NCBI RefSeq assembly: GCF_001953875.1
Contig: NZ_MQUR01000011.1
Coordinates: forward strand, 14,919-78,918
Direction: 5' to 3'
DNA length: 64,000 bases
Source of the DNA: Streptomyces amritsarensis
GTDB taxonomy: Bacteria; Actinomycetota; Actinomycetes; Streptomycetales; Streptomycetaceae
Shown: one piece after another, positions 53,640-62,922 of the stretch
Layout: each line of letters starts with the position of its first letter
How positions within the stretch are numbered: the stretch's first letter is position 1
Program-made: the position numbers and the translations under genes
The notes under the pieces: model-generated
The model's input: only the letters and a program-made list of their open reading frames with translations
Told to the model about the DNA's origin: nothing
Databases searched by the model: none

Positions 53640-54905
53640 GTGAGCCCGACCAATCGCACCGTGGTCGTCACCGGTATCGGCGCAACCACTCCGCTGGGTG
53701 GCGACAGCGCTTCGACCTGGGAAGGTCTGCTCGCCGGCCGCTCCGGCGTCAAGCCCCTGGAGGGCGAGCGCTTCGCCGAACTCCCGGTACGCATCGCCGC
53801 CCCGGTCGCCGTGGACCCGAGTGAGGTCCTGCCCCGGCCGCTGGCCCGCAAGCTGGACCGCTCGGCGCAGTTCGCCGTCATCGCGGCCCGCGAGGCGTGG
53901 GCCGACGCCGGCTACACCGCTCCGGCGGGCGAGGACGAGTCCGTCGCGCCCGACCGCCTGGGCACCGTGATCGCCTCCGGTATCGGCGGTGTCACCACTC
54001 TGCTCGACCAGTACGACGTACTGAAGGAAAAGGGTGTGCGCCGGGTCTCCCCGCACACCGTCCCCATGCTCATGCCGAACGGCCCGTCGGCCAACGTCGG
54101 CCTGGAGGTCAACGCCCAGGCGGGCGTGCACACTCCGGTCAGCGCCTGCGCGTCCGGCGCCGAGGCCATCGGCTACGCCGTCGAGATGATCCGCACCGGC
54201 CGCGCCGACGTGGTCGTCGCGGGCGGCACCGAGGCCGCGATCCACCCGCTGCCGATCGCCGCCTTCGCCAACATGATGGCGATGTCGAAGAACAACGAGA
54301 GCCCCGAGACGGCCTCCCGTCCGTACGACAAGGCCCGTGACGGCTTCGTCCTGGGCGAGGGCGCGGGCGTCGTCATCCTGGAGTCCGCCGAGCACGCGGC
54401 CAAGCGCGGTGCCCGGGTGTACTGCGAGGTGCTGGGCCAGGGCCTGTCCGCGGACAGCCACCACATCGCGCAGCCCGAGCCGACCGGCCGCGGTGTCGCG
54501 GCCGCGGTGCAGAACCTGCTCGACAACACGGGTCTCGACCCGGCCGAGCTGGTCCACGTCAACGCGCACGCCACGTCCACCCCGCAGGGTGACACGGCCG
54601 AGATCAAGGCCCTGCGCAAGGTCCTGGGCGACGACCTCGACCACATCGCGATCTCCGCGACCAAGTCGATGACCGGTCACCTGCTGGGCGGCGCGGGCGG
54701 TATCGAGACCGTCGCGACGGTGCTGGCGCTGTACCACCGCCTGGCCCCGCCGACGATCAACGTCGACGCGCTCGACGACGACATCGACGCGGACATCGTG
54801 CGGGACGAGCCGCGCAAGCTGCCGGCCGACGGCCCGATCTCCGCGATCAACAACTCCTTCGGCTTCGGCGGCCACAACGTGACGCTCGCCTTCCGAAGCG
54901 TCTGA
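53640..54905 (+). CDS. fabF: beta-ketoacyl-ACP synthase II
   Basis: 421 residues from the GTG at 53640 (GGAGAAAG about 9 bases upstream); the frame is open upstream but lacks a signal. Cys in SACASGAEAIGYAVEM, His in NAHATSTPQGD and His in MTGHLLGGAGG. It elongates the growing acyl-ACP chain. Last gene of the fab operon; a strong terminator follows. Confidence 0.96.
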   Translation: MSPTNRTVVVTGIGATTPLGGDSASTWEGLLAGRSGVKPLEGERFAELPVRIAAPVAVDPSEVLPRPLARKLDRSAQFAVIAAREAWADAGYTAPAGEDESVAPDRLGTVIASGIGGVTTLLDQYDVLKEKGVRRVSPHTVPMLMPNGPSANVGLEVNAQAGVHTPVSACASGAEAIGYAVEMIRTGRADVVVAGGTEAAIHPLPIAAFANMMAMSKNNESPETASRPYDKARDGFVLGEGAGVVILESAEHAAKRGARVYCEVLGQGLSADSHHIAQPEPTGRGVAAAVQNLLDNTGLDPAELVHVNAHATSTPQGDTAEIKALRKVLGDDLDHIAISATKSMTGHLLGGAGGIETVATVLALYHRLAPPTINVDALDDDIDADIVRDEPRKLPADGPISAINNSFGFGGHNVTLAFRSV

Positions 54906-54920
54906 CATCCGCCTGCACGT

Positions 54921-54958
54921 GAAGGGCCCCGCACGGCAGTCGCCGTGCGGGGCCCTTC
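54921..54958. terminator. terminator of the fab operon
   Basis: 17-bp perfect stem, 54921-54937 with 54942-54958, tetraloop AGTC, 15 bp after the fabF stop. It also faces the convergent DUF3145 gene. Confidence 0.9.
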
Positions 54959-54983
54959 GCGTTCCATCGGGCCGTGCCGCCGG

Positions 54984-55478
54984 TCAGACCACCTGGTGGA
55001 GCCAGCGGACCGGGGCGCCCTCGCCGGCGTAGCGGAACGGCTCCAGTTCGTCGTCCCAGGGCTTGCCGAGCAGTTTGGCGATCTCCGCCTCAAGGTCGGT
55101 CTCGCCGCGCGAGGACCGGGCCAGCGCGGCGCGCAGCCGGTCCTCCGGGATCAGGATGTCGCCGTGCAGGCCGGTGACGGCGTGGAAGATGCCGAGCTCC
55201 GGTGTGGAGCTGTAGCGCTCGCCCTCGGCGGTCGGACAGGGCTCCGCGGTCACCTCGAAGCGCAGCAGGTGCCAGCCGCGCAGCGCGGAGGCGAGCTTCG
55301 AGGCGGTGCCCGCTTCGGCCTGCCAGGAGAACTCGGCTCTCCAGGTGCCGGGGGAGGCGGGCTGCCGGATCCAGTCGAGGTTCACCCGCACCCCGAGCAC
55401 GCCCGCTACGGCCCATTCCACGTGCGGGCAGAGCGCGCGCGGTGCGGAATGCACGTACAGAACTCCACGTGTCGTCAC
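54984..55478 (-). CDS. DUF3145 family protein
   Basis: 164 residues from a GTG with GGAGGT 5 bases upstream. TTRGVLYVHSAPRALCPHVEW at the start (first part), WRAEFSWQAEAGTASKLASA, a central HAVTGLHGDILIPEDRLR and GKPWDDELEPFRYAGEG near the end. The family is actinobacterial and regularly lies behind fabF in Streptomyces; function unknown. A lower-GC upstream segment with TTGCGC/TTACAT-like boxes may be its promoter. Confidence 0.88.
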   Translation of the reverse strand: MTTRGVLYVHSAPRALCPHVEWAVAGVLGVRVNLDWIRQPASPGTWRAEFSWQAEAGTASKLASALRGWHLLRFEVTAEPCPTAEGERYSSTPELGIFHAVTGLHGDILIPEDRLRAALARSSRGETDLEAEIAKLLGKPWDDELEPFRYAGEGAPVRWLHQVV

Positions 55479-55682
55479 CGGGACCTCCAGTGGTGGACGA
55501 GGTCGGGAATAAACTCCAGAAAACGGACAGTTTGTGACGTGATGTAATGTAACGGAAATTATTTGACATTGCGCAACGGGACCTGCGGCCGAAACGCCAC
55601 GGGAAAAAGCTACCGTGCGCCAGGGGTCCTGGTGTGACGTACGGTCGCTCCGAGGCCGGTAAACACAGAGCTTTCACTCAGC

Positions 55683-55723
55683 AGGACCCCCCGAACGACG
55701 TGGGGGCCACAAGGAGGGGTCCT
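55683..55723 (+). promoter_or_regulatory. hairpin overlapping the SGNH hydrolase ribosome site
   Basis: AGGACCCC (55683-55690) is complementary to GGGGTCCT (55716-55723), which overlaps the end of the AAGGAGG ribosome site. The start ATG is 4 bases further. Pairing would hide the ribosome site, so translation may be controlled. Confidence 0.4.
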
Positions 55724-55727
55724 TCCC

Positions 55728-56624
55728 ATGCGCACCACCGCTCCCCGCCGCCGCGCGCGCCGTGCTCTCGCGGGGGCGGGCGCGGCGGTCGCGCTGCTGG
55801 CCGGGACCCTGACGGGGTGCCAGTCGGGCGGGTCGGCCGACCCGGGCGAGCGCGGGGCGCAGTCGGCTCCCCGGTGGAACACGGCGCCCACCTCGATCGC
55901 GGCCGCCGGCGACTCCATCACACGTGGTTTCGACGCCTGTTCGGTCCTCGCCGACTGCCCCGAGGTCTCCTGGGCCACCGGCAGCGACCCCGCCGTCCGC
56001 TCCCTCGCGGCCCGGCTGCTCGGGGACGCCGCGGTGCCGGGGCGCAGTTGGAACTACGCGGTGACCGGCTCGCGGATGGCGGACCTGCCGGGCCAGCTGA
56101 CGGCCGCCGCCGCGCACAAGCCCGACCTGGTCACGGTGATGGTGGGGTCGAACGACGCCTGCCGGCCCACCGCTTCGGCGATGACCCCGGTGGCGGAGTT
56201 CCGCTCCGGTTTCGAGCAGGCCCTCGCGCAGCTGCGGGCCGCCTCCCCGGCCTCCCAGGTGTACGTCTCCAGCGTGCCCGACCTGCAACGGCTGTGGGAG
56301 CAGGGCAAGGACCTGCCGATGGTGCGCCAGGTCTGGAAGCTGGGTATCTGCCAGTCGATGCTCGCCGATCCGCTGTCGCTGGCCACGGGGGCCACGGCCC
56401 GGCGCGAGCAGGTGCGGGCGCGGGTGGTGGAGTACAACGAGGTGCTGCGCGAGGTCTGCGCTAAGGACGCGCTGTGCCGCTACGACGGCGGCGCGGTGTT
56501 CCGGTACCCCTTCGCGGCGGAGCAGTTGAGCCGCTGGGACTGGTTCCACCCGGGCAAGGACGGGCAGGCGCGGCTGGCGGAACTGGCGCACCGCCAGGTG
56601 ACGGCGGCCGAGCCGCCGCGTTGA
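55728..56624 (+). CDS. SGNH/GDSL hydrolase lipoprotein
   Basis: 298 residues. RRRARRALAGAG and the lipobox LTGC (Cys 31) give a twin-arginine-like or Sec lipoprotein signal. Block I AAGDSITRGF (Ser), block III VGSNDAC and block V DWFHPGKDGQ (Asp/His) form the SGNH triad. It would remove acyl or acetyl groups from lipids or wall polysaccharides outside the membrane. Three or more cysteine pairs fit an exported enzyme. Confidence 0.88.
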   Translation: MRTTAPRRRARRALAGAGAAVALLAGTLTGCQSGGSADPGERGAQSAPRWNTAPTSIAAAGDSITRGFDACSVLADCPEVSWATGSDPAVRSLAARLLGDAAVPGRSWNYAVTGSRMADLPGQLTAAAAHKPDLVTVMVGSNDACRPTASAMTPVAEFRSGFEQALAQLRAASPASQVYVSSVPDLQRLWEQGKDLPMVRQVWKLGICQSMLADPLSLATGATARREQVRARVVEYNEVLREVCAKDALCRYDGGAVFRYPFAAEQLSRWDWFHPGKDGQARLAELAHRQVTAAEPPR

Positions 56625-56710
56625 CGCCGTGTGCGCGCAGGGTCCGGGAGCGGGCGTCAGCTCCCGCCCCCGGACCGGCATTCAGGGGTGATTTCCGGCC
56701 ATACGGCGTG

Positions 56711-59188
56711 TCAGGCGATGTCGAGCGTCGCGGTCAGCCGGGTGTCGCCGTGCGCGTGGCTCACGCGGACCTCGTAGACGCCGCCGATCCGGCGCCAGCC
56801 CCGGGCCTCCTCGTCCCAGATCTCGAAGGCGCGGGCAGGGAGCGCGATCTCGGTCTCCACGCTCTCGCCGGGGCCCGCGGCGACGTTCGCGAAGCCGGCG
56901 AGCCAGCTCGCCGGACGCTCCGCGGTCGTGCTCCGCGCCCCCTCGGACGCGGTGGCCGCGGGCGCCAGGTAGACCTGGACGACCTCGCGGCCGGCCCGGG
57001 CGCCGGTGTTGGTGACGCGGACCCGTACGGCGTCCGGGGTGGCCTCCAGTGACTCGTACGCCCAGTCGGTGTAGCCCAGGCCGTGCCCGAAGGGGTAGGC
57101 GGGGACGACGCCCTGCCGCTCGTAGGCGCGGTAGCCGATGAAGAGGCCTTCGCCGTACTCCAGCCGCCCGTCGGTGGGGACGACCTCGGTGACGGGCGCG
57201 TCCGCGAGCCGGGCCGGCCAGGTGGTGGGCAGCCGGCCGCCCGGCTCCGCCCGGCCGAACAGTACGTCGGCCAGCGCGGCCCCGCCTTCCTGCCCGGGGA
57301 ACCAGGTCAGCAGGACGGCGGCGACGTCCTCGCGCCAGGGGAGCTCCACCGGGGAGCCCGCGTTGACGACGACCACGGTGTTCGGGTTGACCGCGGCGAC
57401 GGCCCGCACCAGGTCGTCCTGGCGGCCCGGGAGGGCGAGGTCGGCGCGGTCGAAGCCCTCGGACTCGACGCGTTCGGTCGTGGCGACGACCACGACGGCG
57501 GTGTCGGCGGCCCGGGCGGCCTGCACCGCCTCGGCGATCAGGTCGTCGGGGTCGCGCCGCGGACCGAGGTGGAGCAGCGAGAACATGACGGCCCGCAGCG
57601 GGAGCCCGCTCATGTCGGGGACCTGGTAGGTCAGCGACACCTCGACGGGCTCGCCCTCGGCGAGGGTGACACGGGCACGCTCGCTGGGCGCCCCGAAGAA
57701 GGCCTCGAAGGGGTCGGTCTCGTCGCCCATCCCCTGGACGCCGCTCCACAGGCGCCGTCCGCCGACCGTGAGGGAGAAGGCGCCGAGTCCGCGGGTGCCG
57801 AAGGTGTGCTCACCGCTCTCGCGCGGCACGAACGTGCCGCGGACCTCGATGCTCGCCATCGTCTCGTACGTGGCGCCCGCGGGCAGGTCGTCGCCGATCC
57901 ACTGGACCTGCCCGGTAGGCAGGCGGCCCTCGCCGAGGACGGCCCCCGAGGCGTCGCGGCACACGGCGACGAGCTCGAACCCCTTGTCGGCGGGGGTGGG
58001 CTCCTCGCAGGGGTCGGCCCCGACGGCGTAGGTCAGGGCCCCCTCGGGGAGGGCCGCGGCGAGGCCGTCGAGCGGGGAGACGATCCGTTCGGGGAAGACG
58101 GTGGCGCTGCCGCCGCCCAGTACCCGGGCGTCGCGCGCGGCGGCCCCGAGGAGGGCGATGGTGCGCCCGGCGGAGGCGTCGAGCGGCAGGAGGCCGGCCT
58201 CGTTGCGCACGAGGACGAAGCCGCGGGCGGCGAGCTCGCGGGCCAGCGCACGGCCGTCGACCGGGGCCGGCGGGGTCTCGACGGCGGCGGGGGCGCCCTC
58301 CAGGGCCCCGACGCGGGCGGCGAGGCGCAGGACGTGGCGCACGGCGTCGTCGACGGCCGCTTCGGGGACCTCTCCGGCGCGGACGGCCTCGGCGAGGGCG
58401 GGCCCGTAGACGGTGGTCGGGCCGGGCATGGCGACGTCCATGCCGCCCAGGAGGGCCCCGGCGGTGGAGCGGGCGGCCATCCAGTCGGAGACGTTGCAGC
58501 CGTCGAAGCCCCACTCGCCGCGCAGGACCTCGTTCACCAGGTACCGGTGTTCGGTCATGGTCGTGCCGTTGACCTGGTTGTAGGCGGTCATGACGCCCCA
58601 TGGGCGGGCACGGGCGACGATGGCCTCGAAGGGGGCCAGGTACAGCTCGCGCAGCGGGCGGGGGGCGATGGCGCTGTCGACGGTGAACCGGTCGGTCTCG
58701 GCGTCGTTGCCGACGAAGTGCTTGACCGTGGTGGCGACCCCGCCGTCCTGGACGCCGCTCACGTAGCCGCTGCCGATGGCGCCGGTGAGGTACGGGTCCT
58801 CGGAGTAGCACTCGAAGTGCCGGCCGCCGAGCGGGGAGCGGTGCAGGTTGACGGTGGGCGCGAGCAGGACGTGGACGCCCTTGCGGCGGGCCTCCTGGGC
58901 GAGGAGACGGCCGGCGCGGCGGGCGAGTTCCGGGTCCCAGGCGGCGGCGAGCGAGGTCGGGGAGGGCAGGGCGACGGACGGGTCGTCGGCGGTCCAGCGC
59001 ACGCCGCGCACCCCGATGGGCCCGTCGGACATGACCAGGGACCTCAGCCCGATGGCGGGGATCGCGGGCAGGGACCACATGTCCTGGCCGGCCAGCAGAA
59101 GGGTCTTGGTGTCGAGGTCGAGCTTGTCGAGCGCCGCCTCCACGGCGTCGTCCCGGATCTGATCGCGGACCTGATCGGCATCGGTCAC
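56711..59188 (-). CDS. GH3 beta-glucosidase with inserted PA14 domain
   Basis: 825 residues, no signal peptide. GH3 TIM barrel (about 20-300) with KHFVGNDAETDR and the nucleophile Asp in GCNVSDWMAA; the alpha/beta domain (about 320-660) is interrupted by a PA14-type insert (about 390-540, ATYETMASIEVRGTFVPRES). A C-terminal fibronectin-III-like domain completes it. It hydrolyses beta-glucosides imported into the cell. It is divergent from a TetR gene that is likely its regulator. Confidence 0.93.
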   Translation of the reverse strand: MTDADQVRDQIRDDAVEAALDKLDLDTKTLLLAGQDMWSLPAIPAIGLRSLVMSDGPIGVRGVRWTADDPSVALPSPTSLAAAWDPELARRAGRLLAQEARRKGVHVLLAPTVNLHRSPLGGRHFECYSEDPYLTGAIGSGYVSGVQDGGVATTVKHFVGNDAETDRFTVDSAIAPRPLRELYLAPFEAIVARARPWGVMTAYNQVNGTTMTEHRYLVNEVLRGEWGFDGCNVSDWMAARSTAGALLGGMDVAMPGPTTVYGPALAEAVRAGEVPEAAVDDAVRHVLRLAARVGALEGAPAAVETPPAPVDGRALARELAARGFVLVRNEAGLLPLDASAGRTIALLGAAARDARVLGGGSATVFPERIVSPLDGLAAALPEGALTYAVGADPCEEPTPADKGFELVAVCRDASGAVLGEGRLPTGQVQWIGDDLPAGATYETMASIEVRGTFVPRESGEHTFGTRGLGAFSLTVGGRRLWSGVQGMGDETDPFEAFFGAPSERARVTLAEGEPVEVSLTYQVPDMSGLPLRAVMFSLLHLGPRRDPDDLIAEAVQAARAADTAVVVVATTERVESEGFDRADLALPGRQDDLVRAVAAVNPNTVVVVNAGSPVELPWREDVAAVLLTWFPGQEGGAALADVLFGRAEPGGRLPTTWPARLADAPVTEVVPTDGRLEYGEGLFIGYRAYERQGVVPAYPFGHGLGYTDWAYESLEATPDAVRVRVTNTGARAGREVVQVYLAPAATASEGARSTTAERPASWLAGFANVAAGPGESVETEIALPARAFEIWDEEARGWRRIGGVYEVRVSHAHGDTRLTATLDIA

Positions 59189-59226
59189 GGCCGTGTCTCC
59201 TCGTCGAGAGCGGTGCGGTGGCGTGG

Positions 59227-59311
59227 GTGCGGCGCTGTGCGGCGCCGTGCGGCGCTGTGCGGCGCCGTGCGGCGTTGTGCGGCGCCGTGCGGCGTTGTGC
59301 GGTGCGGCGCC
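59227..59311. repeat. 10-bp tandem repeat array upstream of the GH3 gene
   Basis: Seven full copies of GTGCGGCGYY (GTGCGGCGCT, GTGCGGCGCC or GTGCGGCGTT) and a degenerate last copy. It lies 39-123 bp upstream of the GH3 ATG, within its leader. The 10-bp period is close to one DNA turn, so every copy faces the same side of the helix. Confidence 0.9.
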
Positions 59312-59357
59312 CCCATCGTGGACCCGTCGCCTGGCGATCGGTAGGGTTTGTTATCCC

Positions 59358-59373
59358 TTCGAGATATTCGAAT
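59358..59373. promoter_or_regulatory. TTCGA palindrome, candidate TetR operator
   Basis: TTCGAGATATTCGAA (59358-59372) is an inverted repeat and overlaps the perfect palindrome ATTCGAAT (59366-59373). It lies 52 bp upstream of the TetR ATG and on the promoter side of the repeat array for the GH3 gene, a suitable place to repress both. Confidence 0.5.
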
Positions 59374-59424
59374 GTCGTACGGTCCTCCTACGGTCCTGCC
59401 GACGGGAGTGGAGGAAGGGGTGCC

Positions 59425-60009
59425 ATGGCGATGGCCAGGGCGAGGAGCGAGGAGCGTCGCGGGGAGATCGTCCGCGCGGCCGTCGAGGTGATCGCGGAGC
59501 GCGGCTACCGGGGGGCGTCCCTGGGCACGGTCGCGGAGCGCGTGGGCCTGACCCAGCAGGGGCTGCTGCACTACTTCCCGACCAAGGAGGCACTGCTCGT
59601 CGCGGTGCTGGAGGAACGCGACCGGTGGGACACGGGCGGCGGCTCGCGCGCCGCGGCGGACACCTGGCGGCTGGACCTGCTGGCCTCGCTGGTGGACTAC
59701 AACGCGATGCGTCCGGGCATCGTGCAGACCTTCTCGGCGCTGCTGGGCGAGAGCGTCACCGACGGGCACCCGGCCCGGGAGTTCTTCACCGAGCGCTATG
59801 CCCAGGTCCGGGGCGAGATGGCGGCGGTACTGCGGGCCGAGTTCGGCGACCGCCTGCCCTCGGGCCTCACCCCGGAGCAGGCGGCACCGCTGCTGACGGC
59901 GGTCATGGACGGCCTCCAGTACCAATGGCTGCTGGCCCCGGAGTCCGTGGACATGCCCGCCGCCTTCCGCGCCTTCCTGACCCTGCTGCGAGGCCCGGGA
60001 GAGGGATGA
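59425..60009 (+). CDS. TetR family regulator
   Basis: 194 residues from the ATG at 59425 (GGAGGAAGG upstream). HTH RRGEIVRAAVEVIAERGYRG and VGLTQQGLLHYFPTKEALL; the ligand domain contains LLASLVDYNAMRPGIVQTF and AVMDGLQYQWLLAPE. Likely represses the divergent GH3 gene, responding to a sugar or sugar-derived signal; the operator is in the shared spacer. Its stop is directly adjacent to the stop of the convergent monooxygenase gene. Confidence 0.9.
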   Translation: MAMARARSEERRGEIVRAAVEVIAERGYRGASLGTVAERVGLTQQGLLHYFPTKEALLVAVLEERDRWDTGGGSRAAADTWRLDLLASLVDYNAMRPGIVQTFSALLGESVTDGHPAREFFTERYAQVRGEMAAVLRAEFGDRLPSGLTPEQAAPLLTAVMDGLQYQWLLAPESVDMPAAFRAFLTLLRGPGEG

Positions 60010-60333
60010 CTAGTCGATCTGGAGCTCGCCCATCCGGCTCCAACCGGTCGCGCCCTCGATGGTCGTGCTGACGATCTCGGGCGTACGGGTCACCATCGGC
60101 CGCATGGTCTCCAGCGCGGCGCCGAAGTGCTCGGAGGTGACGTGCGCTTCGGCGGCGCCGTCCTGGAAGGCCTCGACCAGCACGTAGGTGTTCGGCTCCT
60201 CAAGACTGCGCGACCACTCGAACCACAGGTTCCCGGGTTCGGCGCGGGTGGCGCGGGTGAAGGGCGCGACCTTGTCGGGCCACGCGTCGACGTATTCGGG
60301 CTTGACGGGGAATTTCACCACAATGAAGATCAC
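60010..60333 (-). CDS. ABM-fold quinol-monooxygenase-like protein
   Basis: 107 residues, single ferredoxin-like domain: MIFIVVKFPVKPEYVDAW, TRAEPGNLWFEWSRSLEEPN, YVLVEAFQDGAAEAHVTSEH. Pattern of YgiN-type antibiotic biosynthesis monooxygenases that work without cofactor on quinols. Substrate unknown. Different subgroup from the MhuD-like gene at 5.6 kb. Confidence 0.85.
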   Translation of the reverse strand: MIFIVVKFPVKPEYVDAWPDKVAPFTRATRAEPGNLWFEWSRSLEEPNTYVLVEAFQDGAAEAHVTSEHFGAALETMRPMVTRTPEIVSTTIEGATGWSRMGELQID

Positions 60334-60396
60334 ACCGGCATTTTATGCAGGCTGATCCCCGCCACGGGCCTGCTCCGGACCGCGGCCCCGGCCGGG

Positions 60397-61197
60397 TCAG
60401 GGGCGCAGGGCGGAGAGGTCCCGATCCGCGAGGTCCGGGCGCGACGCCAGCGCGGCGTGGACCGCCTCCAGGATCGGCAGCGGCGCGTGGACCGCGGCCA
60501 GCGCCACGTCCTTCGCGGCCAGGGCGACCGGGAAGTGCGAGGCGTCCGCGTACGCCCGCGCCACCGCGCCCGCCAGCGGCCCGCGGGCCAGCTGCGCACG
60601 GACCAGCTCCTCCGGCAGGCCCAAGGCCCCGCCCAGCCTCAGCGCCTCGGCCACCAGCGCCACCCCGCCCACCGCCGTGTTGATCAGCACCAGCTTCAGC
60701 GCCGCCCCGGTACCGAACGGACCGCACACGGTGACCTCGCCGAGGGCGTCGAGGACCCGCCGGACCGGTCCGGGCAGCGGGTCACCGCCCGCCAGCACCC
60801 ACAACTCCCCCGCCGCCGCCCGGTCGACGCTGCCCATCACGGGCGCGTCGGTCAGCGTCACCCCCGCCGGCAGCCGCCCGGCCAGCTCCCGTACCGCCTC
60901 CGGCCCGACCGTCGAGGTGTCGATCCAGTGGACTCCGGGGCGCAGGGCGGGCAGCACGTCCTGCGCGACGGCCCGCAGGGCGGCCGGATCGGCCAGCATG
61001 GTGACGACGAGGTCCGCGTCACGGACGGCCTCCGCGGGCGAGGCGGCGACCGTGGCCCCGGCCTGCGCGAGCGGCCGCGCCTTCTTAGGCGTCCGGTTCC
61101 ACACCGTCAGGCGGTGGCCGCGCGAGAGCAGGTGACGGGCCATCGGGGCGCCCATGCGGCCGAGGCCGAGGAATGCGATCTTCTGCACTGTGTCCAT
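60397..61197 (-). CDS. beta-hydroxyacid dehydrogenase-like NAD(P)-dependent oxidoreductase
   Basis: 266 residues from the ATG at 61197, 7 bases behind TAGCGT, probably leaderless. N-terminal NAD fold [18 protein letters not shown], substrate loop [17 protein letters not shown] (normally DAPVSGG), catalytic Lys in [12 protein letters not shown], and KDVALAAV in the C-terminal helical domain. It resembles 3-hydroxyisobutyrate and glyoxylate reductases. Divergent from a LysR gene that likely controls it. Confidence 0.88.
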   Translation of the reverse strand: MDTVQKIAFLGLGRMGAPMARHLLSRGHRLTVWNRTPKKARPLAQAGATVAASPAEAVRDADLVVTMLADPAALRAVAQDVLPALRPGVHWIDTSTVGPEAVRELAGRLPAGVTLTDAPVMGSVDRAAAGELWVLAGGDPLPGPVRRVLDALGEVTVCGPFGTGAALKLVLINTAVGGVALVAEALRLGGALGLPEELVRAQLARGPLAGAVARAYADASHFPVALAAKDVALAAVHAPLPILEAVHAALASRPDLADRDLSALRP

Positions 61198-61221
61198 GCC
61201 CACGACGCTAGGCTCGGGCCG

Positions 61222-61238
61222 TTCATGCGACAAGCGAA
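61222..61238. promoter_or_regulatory. LysR-type box TTC-N11-GAA
   Basis: TTCATGCGACAAGCGAA fits the T-N11-A pattern of LysR regulators and is located in the 58-bp spacer between the dehydrogenase and lysR starts. Only the outer three bases are symmetrical, so confidence is modest. Confidence 0.4.
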
Positions 61239-61255
61239 TGTCTAGCATGGCTGCC

Positions 61256-62155
61256 ATGCCGACTCCGCACAGCCTGTACGAGGTCTTCCTGCGCGTGGCC
61301 CGCCTGGCCTCCTTCACCGCCGCCGCCCGCTCCCTCGGCTACACCCAGTCCGCCGTCTCCCGGCAGATCCAGACCCTGGAGGACGAGTGGGGCGCCCCCC
61401 TCTTCGACCGCCTCCCGCGCGGCGTCCGCCTCACCGAGGCCGGCCGCGTCCTGCTCCCGCACGCCGAAGCCGTCGGCGAACGGCTGCGCAGCGCCCGCGC
61501 CGAGCTCGACGCGCTGCGCACCCTGGGCGCCGGGCGGCTGCGGATCGGCTCCTTCTCCACCGCGGACGCCGCGCTGCTGCCGCGCGCGCTGGCCGCCTTC
61601 CGGGCCCGCCATCCCGCCGTCTCGCTCACCCGTACCGAGGGTCCGTCCGCCAAGCACCTCGCCCTCCTCGCGGCCGGGGAGCTCGACCTCGCCGTCGTGG
61701 CCGACACCTCCGGGCGGCCGCCCCGGGACTGCACCCCGCACCACCTGCTCGACGAGCGGATGTACGTGGCCCTGCCGGGCGGGCACCGGCTCGCCGGACG
61801 GACCGGGCTGCGGCTGGCCGAACTGGCCGACGAGGAGTGGATCGCCGCCGGCACCCGCCCCGAGGAGACCCTCATGCACTCCGCGCTGGCGAGCGGCTTC
61901 CGCCCGCGTACGGGCTTCGTCGCCGCCGACTGGATCGCCAAGCAGGGCTTCGTCGCGGCCGGGCTCGGCGTCACCCTCGTCCCGGAGCTCGCGGCCTCCT
62001 CCGTACGGCCCGACCTCGTGCTGGTCCCGCTGCACCCGGACGACACCCCGCGCCGCGGGGTCTACGCGGCCACCCCGCGCGGGCTGGCCCCCACACCGGC
62101 CGCCGCGGCCCTGCTGGCCCTGCTGAAGGAGGCCGCGGCCGGGTTGGCATCCTGA
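61256..62155 (+). CDS. LysR family regulator
   Basis: 299 residues from the ATG at 61256, 7 bases after TAGCAT (leaderless); an ATG at 61247 lies inside that box. [23 protein letters not shown] and [14 protein letters not shown], then a periplasmic-binding-protein-like ligand domain ([19 protein letters not shown]). Divergent from the dehydrogenase gene, its most probable target. The next gene starts 5 bp after its stop. Confidence 0.92.
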   Translation: MPTPHSLYEVFLRVARLASFTAAARSLGYTQSAVSRQIQTLEDEWGAPLFDRLPRGVRLTEAGRVLLPHAEAVGERLRSARAELDALRTLGAGRLRIGSFSTADAALLPRALAAFRARHPAVSLTRTEGPSAKHLALLAAGELDLAVVADTSGRPPRDCTPHHLLDERMYVALPGGHRLAGRTGLRLAELADEEWIAAGTRPEETLMHSALASGFRPRTGFVAADWIAKQGFVAAGLGVTLVPELAASSVRPDLVLVPLHPDDTPRRGVYAATPRGLAPTPAAAALLALLKEAAAGLAS

Positions 62156-62159
62156 GCCG

Positions 62160-62876
62160 GTGAAGATCGCCGCAGCACAGATGACGTGTGTCCCCGCCGA
62201 TGTCCGAGCGAACGCCGCGCAGGCCGCCGCCCTCGCCGTGACGGCCCGTGAGCAGGGCGCCGCCCTGGTGGTGTTCCCGGAGTTCACGCTCACCGGCTAC
62301 GAGCCGGCCGCCCTCGCCGCCGACCCCGGCCTGTGGACCGCCGCCGACGACCCCCGGCTGGACCCGCTGCGCGCAGCCGGGATCGCCACCGCCGTCAACG
62401 TGGCCCTGCCCGGGGAGGGCCCGCGGCCCGCCATCGCGACGGTGGTCCACGACGCGGACGGCGGGCACGTGGCGACGTACCGCAAGCAGCACCTCTTCCG
62501 GCACGAGCAGGGCCTTTTCGAGGCCGGCACGGCCGACGGGCGCTTCGAACTCCTCGGGGTCCGCTTCTCACTCGGGGTCTGCTACGACAACCACTTCCCC
62601 GGACTGCCGGGCCGGGCCGCGGCCGACGGCTGCCGGGTCCACCTGGCGAGTTCCCTGTACGGGACCGGCGACGGGATCCGCGAGCGCGCCACCGTGTACC
62701 CGGGGATCGCGCGGCGCAGCGGCCTGTACGTGGTCCTCGCCAACCACGTCGGCCCGGCGGGCCCGTGGACCGGCTGCGGCCGCTCGGCCGTGTGGGCCCC
62801 CGGCGGCGCGCTGCTCGCCGAGGCGGACGACCGCACCCCTTCGGTGGTGACCGCCGCGATCGGCCCCGCCGTCTGA
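62160..62876 (+). CDS. nitrilase-superfamily carbon-nitrogen hydrolase
   Basis: 238 residues from a GTG 5 bp after the lysR stop, so translation is coupled. Catalytic triad visible: Glu in VVFPEFTLTGYE, Lys in YRKQHLF and Cys in LGVCYDNHFPGL. It would hydrolyse an amide. Together with LysR and the dehydrogenase it may form a small catabolic unit. A terminator overlaps its stop codon. Confidence 0.88.
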   Translation: MKIAAAQMTCVPADVRANAAQAAALAVTAREQGAALVVFPEFTLTGYEPAALAADPGLWTAADDPRLDPLRAAGIATAVNVALPGEGPRPAIATVVHDADGGHVATYRKQHLFRHEQGLFEAGTADGRFELLGVRFSLGVCYDNHFPGLPGRAAADGCRVHLASSLYGTGDGIRERATVYPGIARRSGLYVVLANHVGPAGPWTGCGRSAVWAPGGALLAEADDRTPSVVTAAIGPAV

Positions 62877-62898
62877 CGGGGCAGTCGGGGCCGATCGC
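62856..62898 (+). terminator. terminator overlapping the nitrilase-family stop codon
   Basis: 13-bp perfect stem, 62856-62868 with 62886-62898; the stop codon at 62874-62876 lies in the loop. Confidence 0.7.
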
Positions 62899-62922
62899 CC
62901 CGGGTGCGTCGGGCGGGGTGCG

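Noticed and set aside
55550-55600. TTGACA at 55562-55567 as promoter of the SGNH gene
   Set aside because: No acceptable -10 box at 16-19 bp spacing.
59227-59311. CRISPR-like array
   Set aside because: Units are contiguous 10-bp repeats without spacers, and no cas genes are present.
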